DNA of 64,000 nucleotides from Prosthecobacter vanneervenii (GTDB taxonomy: Bacteria; Verrucomicrobiota; Verrucomicrobiia; Verrucomicrobiales; Verrucomicrobiaceae). How positions within the stretch are numbered: the first letter of the stretch is position 1; every line of letters starts with the position of its first letter. The DNA is taken from positions 115,695 to 179,694 of the forward strand of contig NZ_JACHIG010000002.1 of NCBI RefSeq assembly GCF_014203095.1, written 5' to 3'. This document shows, piece by piece, positions 50,481 through 59,171 of the stretch. The notes beneath the pieces are model-generated. The model was not told the origin of the DNA, ran no database searches, and worked only from the letters and a program-made list of their open reading frames with translations. The position numbers and the translations under genes are program-made.

Positions 50481-51397
50481 GCTGCCACCTCCACTTCTTC
50501 ACGCTTGTTGTCTCCGCGGCGTTTGGGACCGGAGCGGTTGAGGAACTGCAGGGAGTTCACGGTGGTAAGATCCTCCGGCAGAATGTCTGGAAGAGTGACG
50601 TGCACAGCAGATTTGACTTTGTTGCGGCCTTTGGCGTCCAGCAGCGTACCGATGAGCTGCGAGCGGAGCTTTTTGAATTTGGGATCATGATTGAGCGTGC
50701 GGCGGTCACGCGGACGCTCGAGATCGACGAGGATGGGCTCTCCGAGCGTGGCGGGTGCGGTGGGCAGCAGCGGAATGACGCGGTCCGCCAGCAGCAGCGC
50801 CTCGTCCGGATCATTGGTGATCCAGAGCACGGTGGTGAGGTTTTCACGCCAGATCTCGCTGATCTCATCCTGAATCTGCGCGCGGGTGAGGGCATCGAGC
50901 GCGCTGAGGGGCTCGTCCAGCAGGAGCACCTTGGGGTTCATGGCCAGCGTGCGCGCCACAGAGACGCGCTGGCGCATGCCGCCGGAGAGCTCCTTGGGCA
51001 GCTTGTGGGAGGCGTGGCCCAGCTTCACCATGGTGATGAATTTGTTCACGTGCTCCTTGCGCTGCTCGGGCGTCCAGTCTTTGAAGACTTCATCTACCGC
51101 CAGAGCGATGTTTTCCTCCACGGTGAGCCATGGCAGCAGCGAGTAGTTTTGGAAGACCAGCCCGCGATCCGGGCCCGGACCGGTGATGGTTTCACCGGCG
51201 ATCGTCGCCACGCCGGAGTCGGGTTTCACCAGACCGGAGATGAGATTGATCAGCGTGGACTTGCCAGAGCCGGAGTAACCGACGATGACAACGAACTCGC
51301 CTTGTTCAATGGAGAGGTTGATGTCCTTGAGGATCTCAGACCTTGATCCTTTCCCTCCATAGCCCTTTGAGGCACCTTTGATTTCGATAAGCGGCAT
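50477..51397 (-). CDS. nrtC: Nitrate ABC transporter ATP-binding protein (NrtC-like, without binding domain), 306 aa
   Basis: Walker [10 protein letters not shown], signature LSGGMRQR, Walker [12 protein letters not shown] and switch [11 protein letters not shown] are present. Cyanobacterial NrtC carries an extra C-terminal NrtA-like domain of about 380 residues; this protein ends after about 50 extra residues ([23 protein letters not shown]), so that domain is missing. The histidine of the switch is replaced by Asn (TND). With NrtD it would form the heterodimeric motor. Start at the ATG at 51397; an upstream frame extension is not protein-like. Confidence 0.83.
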   Translation of the reverse strand: MPLIEIKGASKGYGGKGSRSEILKDINLSIEQGEFVVIVGYSGSGKSTLINLISGLVKPDSGVATIAGETITGPGPDRGLVFQNYSLLPWLTVEENIALAVDEVFKDWTPEQRKEHVNKFITMVKLGHASHKLPKELSGGMRQRVSVARTLAMNPKVLLLDEPLSALDALTRAQIQDEISEIWRENLTTVLWITNDPDEALLLADRVIPLLPTAPATLGEPILVDLERPRDRRTLNHDPKFKKLRSQLIGTLLDAKGRNKVKSAVHVTLPDILPEDLTTVNSLQFLNRSGPKRRGDNKREEVEVAA

Positions 51398-51417
51398 ATC
51401 GGTATCGGTTGAAGGTT

Positions 51418-52302
51418 TTATGCGGTTTTGAAGCGGGATTCGACCACGCTCATAAGACGGTCGAGGACGTAGCCGACGACGCCGATGGTGAGGATGCAGA
51501 GAATGATGTGGGCGTAGCTGTTGGCATTGTACTGCTGCCAGAGGAAGCCGCCGACACCAGGGCGGCCGGTGAGCATCTCCACAGCCACGATGACGAGCCA
51601 GGCGATGCCGAGGCTGAGGCGGAAGCCGGTGAACATGTAGGGCAGTGTGGCCGGCACGAGCACCTTCCACAGCGTGCGGGATTTGGAGAGTTTCAGCACC
51701 TTGGCCACATTGAGGTAATCCTGCGGCACGGCACGCACCCCCACGGCGGTGTTCATGACGGTGGGCCACATGGCGCAGATGGCGATGGTGAACAGAGCGG
51801 CGGCATCTGAGGCACCAAAGGTGGTGCGGCCGTCGGAGTTGACGAACTTGATCCCGCTGAAGAGGATCATGCCCAGCGGCAGCCAGGCCAGCGGTGAAAC
51901 GGGCCGCAGCACCTGGATGAGCGGATCAAACGCCTGGGTGAACTTCTTTGAGAGGCCGAGGAAGAAGCCGATGGGCGTGCCAATGACCAGGGCGATGAAA
52001 TACCCCTCCGCCACGAGCACGAGTGACATCCAGGTGAACCGCAGTATGCCCTGATCCAGCTCTCCACGTTTCGCAAAGGGCTCGGTGATGTAGAGCCTGC
52101 TGGCCGTCCAGGTCTCCCCGGGCGTGGGCAGGTCTGCCGAGAGACCTTCGCGTTTGGTGACTTTAACCTTGTCGCCAAATTCATCCACTTTTTCAGTCGT
52201 GATGGATTTTCCGGCAATCAAATACCAGAAAAGCCCACAAACTAATATTGCTGCCACCGGCAAAAGGATGGATTCGAGCTTGAAGCGTTGGATCAGGTGC
52301 AT
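51418..52302 (-). CDS. nrtB: Nitrate ABC transporter permease, 294 aa
   Basis: An N-terminal helix (ESILLPVAAILVCGLFWYLI) and five more hydrophobic helices are seen, with the EAA-type loop GVRAVPQDYLNVAKVLKLSKSRTLWKVLVPATLPYMFTGFRL of binding-protein-dependent permeases. A periplasmic insert follows the first helix. It forms the membrane channel for nitrate between NrtA and the ATPases. The ATG at 52302 is chosen because upstream codons give a Pro/Arg-rich stretch. 20 bp separate it from nrtC. Confidence 0.9.
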   Translation of the reverse strand: MHLIQRFKLESILLPVAAILVCGLFWYLIAGKSITTEKVDEFGDKVKVTKREGLSADLPTPGETWTASRLYITEPFAKRGELDQGILRFTWMSLVLVAEGYFIALVIGTPIGFFLGLSKKFTQAFDPLIQVLRPVSPLAWLPLGMILFSGIKFVNSDGRTTFGASDAAALFTIAICAMWPTVMNTAVGVRAVPQDYLNVAKVLKLSKSRTLWKVLVPATLPYMFTGFRLSLGIAWLVIVAVEMLTGRPGVGGFLWQQYNANSYAHIILCILTIGVVGYVLDRLMSVVESRFKTA

Positions 52303-52327
52303 AATACGGCTATGCGGTTTGGGGTTA

Positions 52328-53611
52328 TCAGGCTTTGAGGGTTTTGACCGCAAAGGACGCGGCGTAGGCTTCCAGGTCGGCCTTTGGATCAAAGGTGACG
52401 CCGTCGAAAAGGGTTTCCGGCTTGTCATCGGCACCACCGTGGGTGTAGCCGATCTCCTTCATAGCCTCCTCGTAGATATCCGAGCGCATGACCTGCTTTG
52501 CCACGCCTTCGTAATCAGGGGCGGTGTCCACAAAACCCCAGCGGCGGAGCTGCGTGAGCCACCACTTGGCGTACTTGGCCTGCGGGTAGTTGCAGTTGCG
52601 ATCGCTGAAGATCATGTAGTTCGGGTCCTTGTACTTGCGGCCGTCTCCCATGTTGTACTTGCCCTGCAGACGGCCGAGGATGGCCTCGGGCGGGCAGTTG
52701 ATGTAGGTCGCAGCGCTGACGATTTTTGCCTGCTCCTCGCGGTTTTCCATCTTGTCGAGCCAGACGCTGGCCTCATGCAGGGCCTTGAGCACGGCCTTGA
52801 CGGTCTTGGGATTTTTTGCGGCAAACTCCTCGGTGAAGGCGCAGACTTTTTCCGGGTGATCCTTCCAGATACCCTGAGTGGCTATGGAGGTGTAGCCGAT
52901 CTCGTCGGCGATGGTCTTGGCATTCCAGGGCTCGCCCACGCAGAAGCCGTCCATCTTGCCGACCTTCATGTTGGCCACCATCTGGGGAGGCGGCACGGTG
53001 ATGAGGGAGATGTCCGCACCGGCACCGGCGGCGTCTCCAGGGTTGATGCCGCCGGCGGCAAGGTAGTAGCGCAGCCACATGGCATGCGTTCCCGGCGGGA
53101 AGGTCATGGCAAAGGTGAGCGGATTTCCCTTGGCCTTGGCTTCATCGACGAAAGGCTTCAATGCCTTGGGGTCATCAGCCACCTTGCCTTTGAAGGTGTT
53201 GGAAAGGGTAATGGCCTGGCCATTACGGTTGACGATCCACGGCACGATCATCGGTTTCTTCGGAGCGCCGCCCAGACCCATGGTGCTGGCGATGGGCATG
53301 CCGAGGAGCATGTGCGTGGCCTGGATGTCGCCATTGGTGAGGGAGTCGCGGATGGCGGCCCAGCTAGCACCTTTGCTGACGGTGGAGTTGATACCGTATT
53401 TTTTGAAGAGACCCTTTTCATGCGCCACCACGATGCTGGAGCAGTCGGTGAGGGCGATCATGCCGAACTTCAGGTCGGTGGTTTCTGGGGCGGCGGAAGC
53501 GTAGGCTGAGCCCACCCAGCCCTGAGGCAGGCCGGAGAAGAGGGCGCCGAGACCGGCGGTGGCGCCGGAGCGGAGGAGGGAGCGACGAGTGTGCGTAGCG
53601 GATGGATTCAT
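52328..53611 (-). CDS. nrtA: Nitrate-binding protein of the ABC transporter, Tat-exported, 427 aa
   Basis: A Tat signal (TRRSLLRSG, residues 8-16) leads to an NrtA/CmpA-family periplasmic binding domain: LKFGMIALTDCSSIVVAHEKGLFKKYGI, GDIQATHMLLGMPIAST, DGFCVGEPWNAKTIAD, and GVAKQVMRSDIYEEAMKEIGY near the end. It captures nitrate (or nitrite) for NrtB. It lies 25 bp before nrtB and overlaps the NasS-like gene by ATGA (53608-53611). Confidence 0.9.
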   Translation of the reverse strand: MNPSATHTRRSLLRSGATAGLGALFSGLPQGWVGSAYASAAPETTDLKFGMIALTDCSSIVVAHEKGLFKKYGINSTVSKGASWAAIRDSLTNGDIQATHMLLGMPIASTMGLGGAPKKPMIVPWIVNRNGQAITLSNTFKGKVADDPKALKPFVDEAKAKGNPLTFAMTFPPGTHAMWLRYYLAAGGINPGDAAGAGADISLITVPPPQMVANMKVGKMDGFCVGEPWNAKTIADEIGYTSIATQGIWKDHPEKVCAFTEEFAAKNPKTVKAVLKALHEASVWLDKMENREEQAKIVSAATYINCPPEAILGRLQGKYNMGDGRKYKDPNYMIFSDRNCNYPQAKYAKWWLTQLRRWGFVDTAPDYEGVAKQVMRSDIYEEAMKEIGYTHGGADDKPETLFDGVTFDPKADLEAYAASFAVKTLKA

Positions 53612-54708
53612 GCTTTGAGTTGCTGGATGCGTTTGCTGGTTTTGTTGCTGGCGGCGGCTTTGGCTTGAGGGAAAGAGAGATCGGCAGTCCAGGCCTCCCG
53701 CATTGCGGTGCCGCCTGCGGCGTACTGGGCGCTGGTAATGAGGCCGTGGGCGATGAACTGATCGAGCAGCCAGCGGCCGCGATCACTCACCGGTGTGTTG
53801 GCATCCCGACGGTGGAAGATGTGGAAGTCGGTCACATCCACGGACTTCTCGGTGCCGAGGTCCAGCGGGCCGATGAGAGAGCGCTTGAGGATTTTTTCAC
53901 TGACGGAGAAGTAGCCGCTGCCGGCCAGAATGCGGACGACCTCGGGGCGGTTCTCCCGCAGATCGCAAAACTGGCAAGCCTCCTTCAAGGCGCTGATGAC
54001 GGCCTCCACCTCCGCAGAGTGTGTGGTGACAAACTGCTCGGTTGTAAGCAGCACCTTTTCAGGATGCTCTGGTACGAGCTGCGCGCTGGTGGCGGCGATC
54101 CAGCCGATACCCTGCTCCACGGCGTAGGAGTTCCATGGCTCGCCAACGCAGTAACCGTCGATGAGCCCCTCGGCGAGGCTGGAGGTCATCTGAGTGGGCG
54201 GAAGGGCGACGATGCGCACGTCCTTCTCCACATCAATGCCGCCCGACTGCAACCACTGGCGCAGCAGGAAGCAGTGGGAGGCGTAACGCGACACCATGGC
54301 AAAGGTGAAGCGGCGGCTGAAGGTGCTGCGGATGAGTTTTTTCAGGCTGGCGGCATCGCGCACGCCGCGGTTCCAAAGATCGCGGCTGAGAGTGATGGCA
54401 TTGCCATGAAGATTGAAGACAAATGGGGCCACCACGCGGCAAGGCGGTGAGCTGAGCCCGAGGCGCAGGGCGAGCGCCAGGCCGGCAATGGCGTGTGCGG
54501 CATCCAGCTGGCCGTAGAGGAGCTTTTCGCGGACGGTAGCCCAGCCGACTTCGCAGCTCAGCTCCACCCGGGCGCCGTGTTTGCCGAAGAGATCCAGGTG
54601 CCTCGCCACCAGGAGAGGCGCGCAATCCACAAGCGGGATGAACCCGATGCGGACCGGCTTATAGGAGGCGGAGACAGCAGGCTTTTCGATCTGGGTGAGC
54701 TTCGGCAT
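53608..54708 (-). CDS. NasS-like cytoplasmic nitrate-sensor protein (NrtA family), 366 aa
   Basis: The fold is the NrtA type (VRIGFIPLVDCAPLLVARHLDLFGKHGARVEL, LDAAHAIAGLAL, IDGYCVGEPWNSYAVEQGIG), but no signal peptide precedes it; the ATG at 54708 gives a soluble N-terminus MPKLTQIEKPAV. This matches NasS, which binds nitrate in the cytoplasm and releases the ANTAR protein NasT to antiterminate nas mRNA. No NasT/ANTAR gene is visible, so the partner is elsewhere, or the protein has another role. First gene of the cluster. Confidence 0.75.
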   Translation of the reverse strand: MPKLTQIEKPAVSASYKPVRIGFIPLVDCAPLLVARHLDLFGKHGARVELSCEVGWATVREKLLYGQLDAAHAIAGLALALRLGLSSPPCRVVAPFVFNLHGNAITLSRDLWNRGVRDAASLKKLIRSTFSRRFTFAMVSRYASHCFLLRQWLQSGGIDVEKDVRIVALPPTQMTSSLAEGLIDGYCVGEPWNSYAVEQGIGWIAATSAQLVPEHPEKVLLTTEQFVTTHSAEVEAVISALKEACQFCDLRENRPEVVRILAGSGYFSVSEKILKRSLIGPLDLGTEKSVDVTDFHIFHRRDANTPVSDRGRWLLDQFIAHGLITSAQYAAGGTAMREAWTADLSFPQAKAAASNKTSKRIQQLKA

Positions 54709-54774
54709 GCCCGAACATATCAGCAGCCTCAGGACCAGAAGCGATATTTCCCGCATAAACAACGCGCAAACTTT

Positions 54775-54797
54775 TTCAATCGATGTATGAATTTCAT
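54775..54797. promoter_or_regulatory. Candidate LysR operator between the nitrate cluster and its divergent regulator gene
   Basis: The 91-bp gap has an inverted repeat TTCA-N9-TGAA (54775-54791) and a second one, ATGAATTTCAT (54787-54797), ending just before the LysR start. LysR regulators bind imperfect palindromes of this size in divergent promoters. The T-N11-A consensus is not exactly met. Confidence 0.4.
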
Positions 54798-54799
54798 TC

Positions 54800-55714
54800 A
54801 TGGATCAAGCCATCGACACCCGACAGCTCCGCGCCTTTGTTCGCCTGGCGCGCAGCGGCAGCTTCACCCAGACCGGCCGCGAGCTGCACCTGACACAGAG
54901 CGCCGTCAGCCATGCCATCAAGTCCCTGGAGACGGATCTGGGCAGCACTCTTTTCCACCGGCAGGGCAAGCGTGTGCACCTCACGCATGCCGGGCGCGAG
55001 CTGCTGCCGCATGCAGAATCCATCCTGCAGTCCATGAGCCATGCGCGCTCCGTTCTCGGCACGCTGGACCAGACGCCGCGCGGGCGGCTTCGCATAGGCT
55101 GCACCACGGCGGCGGCGCAGTTCATTCTGCCCACGGTGCTGCGGGAGTTTAAGGAGTCTTTTCCTCTTTATGAGATCAAGGTCACGTGCGGAGAGACGCC
55201 GGACACGATCGACCGGCTGGTGAACAACGAGGTGGATCTGGCAGTGAGCCTGCGACCGATGGATGTGTCCCGCATGAACTGCCACGCCATCTTTGATGAC
55301 GAGCTGGAGTTTCTCGTCTCACCCCTGCACCGCTGGGCGCAGAACAAGCCGAAGCTGAAGGACGCGGCCAACGAGACCTTCATCGTAGCCAGCCGCAACA
55401 GCCTGAACTTTGCCATGATCCAGGAGTACTTTTTGAAGAACGGCGTCCGGCTGAACTCCTTCATCGAGCTGGGCAGCTCAGATGCGGCGGTGGAGCTGGC
55501 CAAGCTGGGGATCGGCGTGGCGATCGCGGCGCAGTGGATTGCGCGTGGAGAGATCGAGGCGGGGCAGCTGATCGCGCTGCCGCTGCCGAAGTCCAAGCTC
55601 AAAAGGCGCTGGATCGTCTCAGCCCTAAAGAACCGCCCGCTGAACCTGCCGGAGCGCACCTTCATCGGCCTGTGCGAGGAGGTGGGCCGGCGTATGGGAG
55701 ATGGCAAGCTCTGA
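54800..55714 (+). CDS. LysR-family regulator, probable controller of the nitrate cluster, 304 aa
   Basis: The N-terminal helix-turn-helix (LRAFVRLARSGSFTQTGRELHLTQSAVSHAIKSLETDLGSTLFHR) is followed by the LysR effector domain (RLRIGCTTAAAQFILPTVLREFKESFP, LAVSLRPMD, GIGVAIAAQWIARGEIEAGQLIALPLP). It diverges from the NasS-like gene across 91 bp, which places it as likely activator of nitrate genes, like NtcB or Nac/Cbl. Its 3' end overlaps the convergent 3-methyladenine glycosylase-like gene by 90 bp. Confidence 0.9.
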   Translation: MDQAIDTRQLRAFVRLARSGSFTQTGRELHLTQSAVSHAIKSLETDLGSTLFHRQGKRVHLTHAGRELLPHAESILQSMSHARSVLGTLDQTPRGRLRIGCTTAAAQFILPTVLREFKESFPLYEIKVTCGETPDTIDRLVNNEVDLAVSLRPMDVSRMNCHAIFDDELEFLVSPLHRWAQNKPKLKDAANETFIVASRNSLNFAMIQEYFLKNGVRLNSFIELGSSDAAVELAKLGIGVAIAAQWIARGEIEAGQLIALPLPKSKLKRRWIVSALKNRPLNLPERTFIGLCEEVGRRMGDGKL

Positions 55715-56581
55715 GAGCGTGAGGCACACGGACTGCAGCCTGCGTCGCAGCTCGACCGCTTGCTGCGCCAGTGCGCGCTGCTCGCGCTCATACTGCGCGC
55801 GGCCTTCGGGATTTTCAATTTTAAGCGCTTCGTAGCCGAGCGCCGCGAGATCATAGGGACTGGCGCGCATGTCGAGATCTCGCCCGCGCATGGCCAGCTC
55901 AAAGCATTCGCCGATGAGGTCAGAGCCAGTCCAGGGCCAGAGCTTGGAGGACCATTTGTAGAGGTCCATGTTGGCGTGCAGGCAGGCGCCCTGCTCAAAA
56001 TCCGGACGGGTTTCGAGCGTGGGGTTCAGCACATTGAGCGGACGCGCCTCCGGCGTGAAGAAGCGGTAGGCGTCGTAGTGGGAGCAGCACACGGTCAGTG
56101 AATTGACAAAGGCGGCGAGCTCATCCGGCGGCAGGCGCAGCTCATAGCCCTGATGCCTCACTTCGTCCGCACTCTGGCGGTACACCATGGCCCACTCGTG
56201 CAGACCGTAGCAGGAGAAGCGCCCTGCCCTGCCAAGGATGCGCGCGCAGAGCGTGGCCACCCAGGAGGCAAAGTCCGCCTCACGCAGGGTAAAGCGACGT
56301 GTGTCGAGATGCAGCAGCCCGTTTGCCTGCACAAAGCGGTCGCCCTGCAGCCAGGGGTATGAGGCGAGATCTTCCGCCGTGCATTCAAGGCCGACGCCTG
56401 CTGGCGGCACCCACTGCTTGAGCCGTGCCGGGGCAAAGCTGTAGTAAGTGAAGAGGAAATCGTGCACGGGGTGCTTGGTGCCGCGGCTGCGGCGGTCCAC
56501 AAAGGCGTCTGCCAGCGCCTCCACACGCGCCGCATGGGCCTGCATGCGTGCGCGCCACTGCTCCCTGCCCCAGATGATCAT
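55625..56581 (-). CDS. 3-methyladenine DNA glycosylase-like protein, 318 aa
   Basis: The sequence has the pattern WRARMQAHAARVEALADAFVDRRSRGTKHPVHDFLFTYYSFAPARLKQW near the start and DLIGECFELAMRGRDLDMRASPYDLAALGYEALKIENPEGRAQYEREQ later, matching proteins annotated as 3-methyladenine DNA glycosylases. No HhH motif is obvious, so the activity label rests on annotation habit of the family. Start ATG at 56581, overlapping the MgtE stop (ATGA), so coupled to mgtE. Its 3' end runs 90 bp into the LysR gene. Confidence 0.7.
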   Translation of the reverse strand: MIIWGREQWRARMQAHAARVEALADAFVDRRSRGTKHPVHDFLFTYYSFAPARLKQWVPPAGVGLECTAEDLASYPWLQGDRFVQANGLLHLDTRRFTLREADFASWVATLCARILGRAGRFSCYGLHEWAMVYRQSADEVRHQGYELRLPPDELAAFVNSLTVCCSHYDAYRFFTPEARPLNVLNPTLETRPDFEQGACLHANMDLYKWSSKLWPWTGSDLIGECFELAMRGRDLDMRASPYDLAALGYEALKIENPEGRAQYEREQRALAQQAVELRRRLQSVCLTLSELAISHTPAHLLAQADEGALRQVQRAVL

Positions 56582-57780
56582 GGCACGAGCAGCGTGGCCA
56601 GACCAAGGAAGGTGCCCATGCTGATGACATCCGTGGCGGTGGTGAGGAAGATGCTGGAGGCGGTGGCGGGGTCGGTGCCCAGTTTTCGCAGCAGCAGCGG
56701 GATGAGCGCGCCGCTGAGGCCGCTGACCACACAGCTGGAGGTCATGGCCAGCCACACCACACCCGCCAGCGTGAGGGCGTGGGGATTGGCATTGTAGCGT
56801 GCATAGGCCCACATGCCGATGCCTGCGGAGATGCCGACCAGCATGCCATTGAGCAGGCCGAGGAGCCCTTCCTTGAGCACGAGCTGGCGCTCCTCTCCGG
56901 GCTTCAGGTCTCCGAGCGTCATACCACGCAGCGCCACGGCCAGGGCCTGGCAGCCGGTATTTCCAGACTGGCCCGCCAGCACGGGGAGAAAGACGGCCAG
57001 CAGCACCATGCGGTCCAGCGTGCCCTGAAACACACCCACCACAGCGGCTGCGACGAAGCAGGTGACGAGATTGATCTGCAGCCAGGGGTGGCGGAAGCGC
57101 AGGCTGCGCAGCAGTGGCGTGGAGAGGCGCTCCTCCTTTTCCACACCGACCATGGAGCCGACCTGCGCGCTGATCTCGATGGCGCGCGCCTCAAAGAGCG
57201 CCTGGCCGCGCACGAGGCCCAGCAGGATGCCGCCCTGATCACACACGGGATAGACGGGGTAGTGCTTGTTCACGACGACGCGCATGGCCTCGGTTAGCTC
57301 CATGGCGGGGTCCAGGGTGAAAGGCTCCCGGATCATGATGTCCTCCAGCCGCGCCTCCGGTGCTGCGAGCATGAGATCACGCATGACGAGGAGGCCTTTG
57401 AGGTGACCGGCTTCGTCCGTGATGTAGCCGTAGGTGACGAAGGCCTTTTTGCTGAGGCTGCGCACCTCCTCGATGGTGTCCCGCGCGGTGGCGTCAGGAC
57501 GGAAGACGGCCACGGGCGCCTCCATGAGCCAGCCAATGCTGTCCTCCGGATACTCGCGGTTTTTCTCCCACTGGCGGGCCTTCTGCACAGGCACAAAGGT
57601 GAGGGCCGCGGTGCGCGGCTGCTCCTGCATCTCCTCCAGCACCTGCTGGGCCACCATGGGGTTGAGCTGCTGCAGCACGCGGGCGGCGTCCTCCCCGGAG
57701 GCCCGCTCCAGCAGGTCTGCGGCATCGTGGGCTCCGCTCTGGGAGACGGCGTCTAGCAGGGATTCAGAGGACGATTTCAT
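56578..57780 (-). CDS. mgtE: Magnesium transporter MgtE, 400 aa
   Basis: A cytosolic N domain (AADLLERASGEDAARVLQQLNPMVAQQVLEEM) and a CBS pair (about 95-215; EVRSLSKKAFVTYGYITDEAGHLKGLLVMRDLML, YPVYPVCDQGGILLGLVRG) precede five membrane helices (about 235-400) with the conserved GQSGNTGCQALAVALRG and TSSCVVSGLSGALIPLLL. It conducts Mg2+ and the CBS/N domains gate it by cytosolic Mg2+. Start ATG at 57780; an upstream frame to 57879 adds unlikely residues. It diverges from the rhomboid gene. Confidence 0.92.
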   Translation of the reverse strand: MKSSSESLLDAVSQSGAHDAADLLERASGEDAARVLQQLNPMVAQQVLEEMQEQPRTAALTFVPVQKARQWEKNREYPEDSIGWLMEAPVAVFRPDATARDTIEEVRSLSKKAFVTYGYITDEAGHLKGLLVMRDLMLAAPEARLEDIMIREPFTLDPAMELTEAMRVVVNKHYPVYPVCDQGGILLGLVRGQALFEARAIEISAQVGSMVGVEKEERLSTPLLRSLRFRHPWLQINLVTCFVAAAVVGVFQGTLDRMVLLAVFLPVLAGQSGNTGCQALAVALRGMTLGDLKPGEERQLVLKEGLLGLLNGMLVGISAGIGMWAYARYNANPHALTLAGVVWLAMTSSCVVSGLSGALIPLLLRKLGTDPATASSIFLTTATDVISMGTFLGLATLLVP

Positions 57781-57877
57781 ACTGCACGCCGGCAGCGTAA
57801 CAGCATGGTGCGGGCTTGTCATCGCGAACGAGAAAAAAACCTCGCACAGCGAGCGCGTAGAAGGCACATTGGAGGAC

Positions 57878-58867
57878 ATGTCCCTGTATGACCGAGACTA
57901 CATGCGTGAAGATGCCCCCGGCTCTGAGAGCCGTACGGCCTCGGGTCCCACAGCGTTTCATGTGATCCTGGGCATCAACATCGCGGTGTTTGTACTGCAG
58001 TATGTCTTCGAGACCGGCTGGATGCGGGACCCGATGACCGGCGCGGCCATGCCGATCGGCGGTGTGAGCCTGGACGAGCTGGCGCACGGGAATGTGTGGA
58101 CGCTCTTCAGCTACATGTTTGTGCACGGCGGTGTGGGCCACTTCATGCTGAACATGATGCTGCTGTGGTTTGCCGGGCGCGGGGTGCAGCAGCTCTTTGG
58201 CAGCTTTCACTTTACCATGATCTACCTGGTCTCCGGCATCGCCGGGGCGGCGGCGGAGATGGCGGTGAACGGGCTGCTGGAGGGAGACACCAGCACGACG
58301 CTGATCGGGGCTTCGGCCTCTGACTTTGGCCTGCTGATGGCGCTGGCGGTGCGTCAACCGGGAGAAAAAATCACGGCTTTCATCTATTTCATCATTCCCA
58401 TCCAGATCCGTTTGTGGACGCTGGCCAAGGGGCTCTTCATCCTGCAGCTGGTGTTTGGACTGGCGAGCGTGCTTTTCCATGTGCTGCCGGAGGGCATGAA
58501 GATCGCGTATTTTGCCCATCTGGGTGGCGCGGCGCTGGGATGGTTTTATGCCCGCAGCCTGGGCTATGGCAGCCGCCCGATGTCGTATGCCAGCCAGTGG
58601 CAGCCGGTGCCTTACCAGCAGCAACAGCGCAAGCCCGCGATGGCACGCTCCACCGCCTCAAGACCACCCTCCGAGCTGGATGTGGACACTGTGCCTCTAC
58701 CAAGACGACGCCCGCAAAAAACCCTGGAAGAGCTAATGGAAGAGGATGTGAACCCGCTGCTGGACAAGATCAGCCGCTACGGCAAGGACAGCCTGACACC
58801 GGAGGAGCAGCGCAAGCTGGAACACAGCAGCAATGAGCTGAAGCGCCGCCAGTCCGGCGATGCCTGA
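57878..58867 (+). CDS. Rhomboid-family intramembrane serine protease with long C-terminal tail, 329 aa
   Basis: Six hydrophobic helices carry the catalytic serine in LIGASASDFGLL (GxSx; usually GxSG) and the catalytic histidine in IAYFAHLGGAALGWF. MFVHGGVGHFMLNMMLLWFAG is the canonical helix 2 motif. The tail (about 240-329) is basic and Pro-rich and then helical (LEELMEEDVNPLLDKISRYGKDSLTPEEQRKLEHSS). It would cleave membrane helices. GGAGGAC lies just before the ATG at 57878. It diverges from mgtE across 97 bp. Confidence 0.85.
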   Translation: MSLYDRDYMREDAPGSESRTASGPTAFHVILGINIAVFVLQYVFETGWMRDPMTGAAMPIGGVSLDELAHGNVWTLFSYMFVHGGVGHFMLNMMLLWFAGRGVQQLFGSFHFTMIYLVSGIAGAAAEMAVNGLLEGDTSTTLIGASASDFGLLMALAVRQPGEKITAFIYFIIPIQIRLWTLAKGLFILQLVFGLASVLFHVLPEGMKIAYFAHLGGAALGWFYARSLGYGSRPMSYASQWQPVPYQQQQRKPAMARSTASRPPSELDVDTVPLPRRRPQKTLEELMEEDVNPLLDKISRYGKDSLTPEEQRKLEHSSNELKRRQSGDA

Positions 58868-58913
58868 ACCTGCGCCCTGCTCCTAGCCACACCTGACGCC
58901 CCGCTACCGAGCC

Positions 58914-59087
58914 ATGCTGAACACGCGCTCCACACGCATCGCCGCAGCCTTGCTGCTGGCGCTGCTTTTTGGGTGGATCGTGCGAGCACATCGGAAAGAT
59001 GGCACAGATACCCAACCCACAGACACTCCAGCACCACCGACTGCCATACAGGAGCCGCCCACCCAGAGCGTGCTGAATAACGAGTAG
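58914..59087 (+). CDS. Single-helix membrane micropeptide, 57 aa
   Basis: A short frame with one N-terminal hydrophobic helix (IAAALLLALLFGWIV, residues 9-23) preceded by Arg residues, then a polar Thr/Pro-rich tail ending SVLNNE. The codons match the neighbourhood. It lies 46 bp after the rhomboid gene on the same strand and may be cotranscribed with it, even a substrate candidate, although that is speculation. No family recognised. Confidence 0.5.
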   Translation: MLNTRSTRIAAALLLALLFGWIVRAHRKDGTDTQPTDTPAPPTAIQEPPTQSVLNNE

Positions 59088-59171
59088 TCCGCTCGCTGCA
59101 TCTTGAGGCATCCTTTGCGCTCTGGCATTCGTCATCCAGAGTTGCCGCTTCACGTCATTAATTTTCCTACC

